From an uncultured Alphaproteobacteria bacterium (GTDB taxonomy: Bacteria; Pseudomonadota; Alphaproteobacteria; Puniceispirillales; Puniceispirillaceae), in assembly GCA_913031555.1 (NCBI GenBank), contig CAJWDO010000079.1, positions 1-7,345 of the forward strand: a stretch of 7,345 nt of DNA, written 5' to 3'. Shown one piece after another: positions 5,310 to 7,345 of the stretch. The notes beneath the pieces were generated by a model. That model was given only the letters and a program-made list of their open reading frames with translations, did not search any database and was not told the DNA's origin. A program made the position numbers and the translations under genes. Numbering within the stretch: the first letter of the stretch is position 1; each line of letters opens with the position of its first letter.

Positions 5310-6683
5310 TCAGCGTCGCAAGGGTGACCAGGCCGGGTCGGAGGCGTCAGACGGCGTGATGATGCGCCGTTCGTTAAAGCCCGTGATGTCGACGCGGTAC
5401 AGCGCCGTCTTGCCACCGCTGCCATCGGCCTTGAAGCGTTCCTGCTTGAAATACATAAGAACACGTCCATTCGGGGCCCAGGTCGGTGCCTCGACAAGAA
5501 AGCCCTGGGCAAGAAGGCGTTCGCCGGTGCCGTCGACATTCATGATGCCGATATAAAAGGTTCCCTTGTGCATTTTTGTGAATGCGATGATGTCACCACG
5601 CGGCGACCAGACCGGTGTTGCATAGCGCCCGTCACCGAAGCTGATCCGCTTGGTACCGGTGCCATTGCTGTTCATCACATGAAGTTGTTGCCGTCCGGCG
5701 CGGTCGGACTCGAACACAACGCGGCTTCCGTCCGGAGAATAGGACGGTGCGGTGTCAATGGAACTTGATTTGGTCAGCTGGCGGATGTCCTGCGTGCGCA
5801 GATCCATCTCATAGATATCGGTCAGGCCGTTCTGCGCCCAGCTCATGATCAGCTTGTCACCCTGCGGTCCGAAGCGTGGCGCGAAGGTCATGCCCGGAAA
5901 CGAGCCGAGCCTCTCGCTGCGACCGGTCCGAATGTCCTGGATGTAGACATTCGGCTCTTCGTTGAAATAGTTGAGATATGCAATTTCCTGGGTGGTTGGC
6001 GAAAAGCGTGGCGTCAGCACAAGGTCGAGACCGCTGGTCAGGTATTTGTGATTGTGCCCGTCCTGATCCATGATCGCCAGACGCTTGATGCGGCTTGCCT
6101 GTGGTCCGGATTCCGCAACATAGACGATCTGCGTGTCGAAATAGCCAAAGTCGCCAGTGAACTCTTCATAAACGAGGTCGGCAATCTTGTGCGAGAGCTG
6201 CCGTAGAGCGTTTGGATCAGCGCTGCCGGTGCCGGAACTGAGGTTGCGCTCGGTGATGACGTCCCAGAGCACGAATTCGACCCGCATCTTGCCATTCTCG
6301 TCAACAATGGCCGACCCGACCAGAAGTCCCTTCGCGCCCAGAGGCGCCCAGTTGGCAAAATTCGGCTTCATTGCCGGCGAGCCCGGCGGGGCGATGAAGG
6401 CCGCGCTGTCAATCGGTTCAAAAAGACCCGAACTCAGCAGGTCGTTCGAGATGATGGTGGCAATTTCTCGCCCCTCATCCGTGACGCGCCCGTCGGCACC
6501 GGTGAAATCGGCGATCGCGATTGGTGTCGGCGCGACCATGCCCTCGGTGATCTCGATGCGAAGTTGCGCCGCCGCGCTTTCAGCAACCAGCAGCATGGCG
6601 ACAAGCATCGCCACCAGACGTCTGGCAATCACGAAATGGCCAGACTGGCTGGGAACGGGAACGGAAAAAAAGGCCGGCATCAT
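5310..6683 (-). CDS. tolB: Tol-Pal system translocation protein TolB (periplasmic beta-propeller)
   Basis: TolB is the periplasmic shuttle that binds Pal and is released from it by TolA, recycling Pal to the division site. The 457-residue precursor has a signal peptide ending ESAAA, with probable cleavage before Q40; the mature start QLRIEITEG corresponds to the TolA-contacting TolB box. An N-terminal alpha/beta domain (about 41-175) is followed by six propeller-blade motifs of the PRFSP / PSYSPDG / PVWSPRG / PTWAPNG type, the last being DPAWSP just before the end. The ATG at 6683 is supported by AGGGT (6696-6692), 8 bases upstream and overlapping the tolA stop. This gives a signal-peptide n-region longer than usual (about 22 residues); an in-frame GTG at codon 18 would give a compact signal but lacks a ribosome site. 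It lies 11 bases after tolA, so coupling is likely. Confidence 0.98.
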   Translation of the reverse strand: MMPAFFSVPVPSQSGHFVIARRLVAMLVAMLLVAESAAAQLRIEITEGMVAPTPIAIADFTGADGRVTDEGREIATIISNDLLSSGLFEPIDSAAFIAPPGSPAMKPNFANWAPLGAKGLLVGSAIVDENGKMRVEFVLWDVITERNLSSGTGSADPNALRQLSHKIADLVYEEFTGDFGYFDTQIVYVAESGPQASRIKRLAIMDQDGHNHKYLTSGLDLVLTPRFSPTTQEIAYLNYFNEEPNVYIQDIRTGRSERLGSFPGMTFAPRFGPQGDKLIMSWAQNGLTDIYEMDLRTQDIRQLTKSSSIDTAPSYSPDGSRVVFESDRAGRQQLHVMNSNGTGTKRISFGDGRYATPVWSPRGDIIAFTKMHKGTFYIGIMNVDGTGERLLAQGFLVEAPTWAPNGRVLMYFKQERFKADGSGGKTALYRVDITGFNERRIITPSDASDPAWSPLRR

Positions 6684-6691
6684 CTGAATTG

Positions 6692-6696
6692 ACCCT
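6692..6696 (-). promoter_or_regulatory. tolB ribosome binding site overlapping the tolA stop
   Basis: The minus strand reads AGGGT at 6696-6692, sharing bases with the tolA stop TAG (6697-6695), 8 bases before the tolB ATG pair. The overlap points to translational coupling of tolB to tolA, and it decides in favour of the long-signal start. Confidence 0.55.
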
Positions 6697-7201
6697 ATCT
6701 TGAGATGAATTTCGGGTTGAACTCGAAGGTGAATTCCTTGAGCTGATCATATTTCTGCGGCGGTATGGGAAGCGGCGAACAATCCACGATGGCTCGCTGC
6801 GCGGCGATTGCCGACGCCTTGAAGTAGGAATCAAGATTAAAGCGCAATGTGTCCCTGATCTCCGCTTTCAGAACCTTACCGTCCCTATTCACTGCCACAA
6901 ATATGTCAACAATAAGAGTATCGTTGCCGGCCGCGCCAAGCGGCGGCTGCCAGCATTTCGACACATGCTGCTGAATGCGGGCGACATCGTCGATGCCAAC
7001 CGGGGCAACGCTCTTTTTCGGCGGGGCCTTAACAGCGTTGCCGGCGACAGCGGACAATGTCTTGGTCACGGTGTCTGCGGCGACTTTGCGTTCCTGTGTC
7101 TTGCGCGCCTGTTCGGCATCATCCGCGGCGATCTTCGCCTCGGCGAGGTTCTGCAAAACGCCGGATGCCGCATCGGCGCGCTTCTTCTTGTCCTTCACCA
7201 T
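6695..7201 (-). CDS. tolA: TolA, C-terminal part; N-terminal membrane anchor not found
   Basis: TolA is the inner-membrane protein that uses TolQR energy to reach across the periplasm and contact TolB, Pal and CpoB. The 168-residue open frame shows the end of the charged helical stalk (KDKKKRADAASGVLQNLAEAK, then Ala/Lys/Glu-rich to about residue 60) and a TonB/TolA-type C-terminal domain (about 70-168) with the paired cysteines C83 (VSKCWQPP) and C141 (DCSPLPIPP). The anchor helix and Pro-rich stalk that normally precede this are missing. The ATG at 7201 is the first start after an in-frame TAA (7273-7271) and has no good ribosome site, so it is probably not the natural start. A frameshift, an assembly error at the sequence end, or a real truncation are all possible; a 13-base-period repeat at 7202-7224 lies exactly at the break. 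Family assignment is firm, 5' end is not. Confidence 0.85.
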   Translation of the reverse strand: MVKDKKKRADAASGVLQNLAEAKIAADDAEQARKTQERKVAADTVTKTLSAVAGNAVKAPPKKSVAPVGIDDVARIQQHVSKCWQPPLGAAGNDTLIVDIFVAVNRDGKVLKAEIRDTLRFNLDSYFKASAIAAQRAIVDCSPLPIPPQKYDQLKEFTFEFNPKFISR

Positions 7202-7224
7202 CCGAACGCAGATCCCGAACGCAG
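7202..7224. repeat. 10-base direct repeat (period 13) at the tolA 5' boundary
   Basis: CCGAACGCAG occurs at 7202-7211 and again at 7215-7224. The 13-base period is not a multiple of three, so duplication or loss of one unit inside coding sequence would shift the reading frame. It touches the first ATG of the surviving tolA frame. Confidence 0.6.
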
Positions 7225-7345
7225 CGTGTCGGGCTGGGGCTTGTGGGTGCTGACAGGATCCGTCTGAGGGTTAAATCGCAGAGCTTGTTATATGGGGGTG
7301 GGTGGCGAGCTTCCTAACTCCTTCCATTACCGTAGCATCGTATTG
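7202..7345. other. region upstream of tolA fragment, no supported gene
   Basis: On the minus strand, stops close each frame: TAA at 7273-7271 in the tolA frame, TAA at 7290-7288 and TAG at 7316-7314 in the others. No hydrophobic helix or Lys/Pro-rich stalk is readable. An AAGGAG motif (about 7323-7318) has no start codon at proper spacing after it. The Pro/Gln-containing stretch in the frame open from 7287 to 7198 faintly resembles a TolA stalk but is too short to call. Confidence 0.5.

Noticed and set aside
6665..6671. Seven-A homopolymer (seven T in tolB codons 5-7), a possible slippage site
   Set aside because: Seven bases is short for phase variation, tolB is a housekeeping gene, and codons Phe-Phe-Ser fit a signal peptide region.
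7202..7345. Attempt to read the tolA stalk in another frame
   Set aside because: The only candidate stretch, with Pro/Gln/Thr residues between 7287 and 7198, is about 30 residues, closed by stops at both ends, and not distinctive enough to annotate.

Overview
The window is a stretch of the tol-pal locus and its downstream neighbours. All genes read on the minus strand, so transcription runs from high to low coordinates: tolA (C-terminal part, 7201-6695), tolB (6683-5310), pal (5044-4448), cpoB/ybgF (4254-3067), tilS (3074-1686) and ftsH (1681 to the left edge, 3' end missing). This order is typical of Alphaproteobacteria. The lysidine synthetase, the FtsH signature motifs and the GHCDERGTREYN form of the Pal motif fit that class. 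The GC-rich coding sequence contrasts with AT-rich spacers. I cannot name the genus; a marine or Rhodospirillales-like lineage is only a guess.

The layout falls into two blocks. The envelope block is tolA-tolB-pal. TolB starts 11 bases after the tolA stop, and a 265-base spacer with strong RNA secondary structure separates tolB from pal. A good intrinsic terminator lies about 90 bases after pal. The second block is cpoB-tilS-ftsH, which is tightly packed: tilS overlaps the cpoB end by 8 bases and starts with GTG, and ftsH starts 4 bases after the tilS stop. It begins with a short leader in which the cpoB Shine-Dalgarno sequence sits exactly in the loop of a perfect 7-bp hairpin touching the start codon.

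TolA, TolB, Pal and CpoB form the trans-envelope system that couples inner-membrane energy to outer-membrane constriction and peptidoglycan synthesis at division. TilS makes lysidine on tRNA-Ile(CAU), and FtsH is the membrane AAA+ zinc protease. These last two are housekeeping neighbours rather than Tol partners.

I see no mobile element, CRISPR array, RNA gene, defence system or biosynthetic cluster, and no previously undescribed protein system. The items worth a second look are regulatory or structural. They are the cpoB hairpin ribosome site, the structured pal leader, a 13-base sequence shared in opposite orientation by the two spacers (and therefore self-complementary in a joint transcript), the internal terminator, and a tolA reading frame that closes before any membrane anchor appears.
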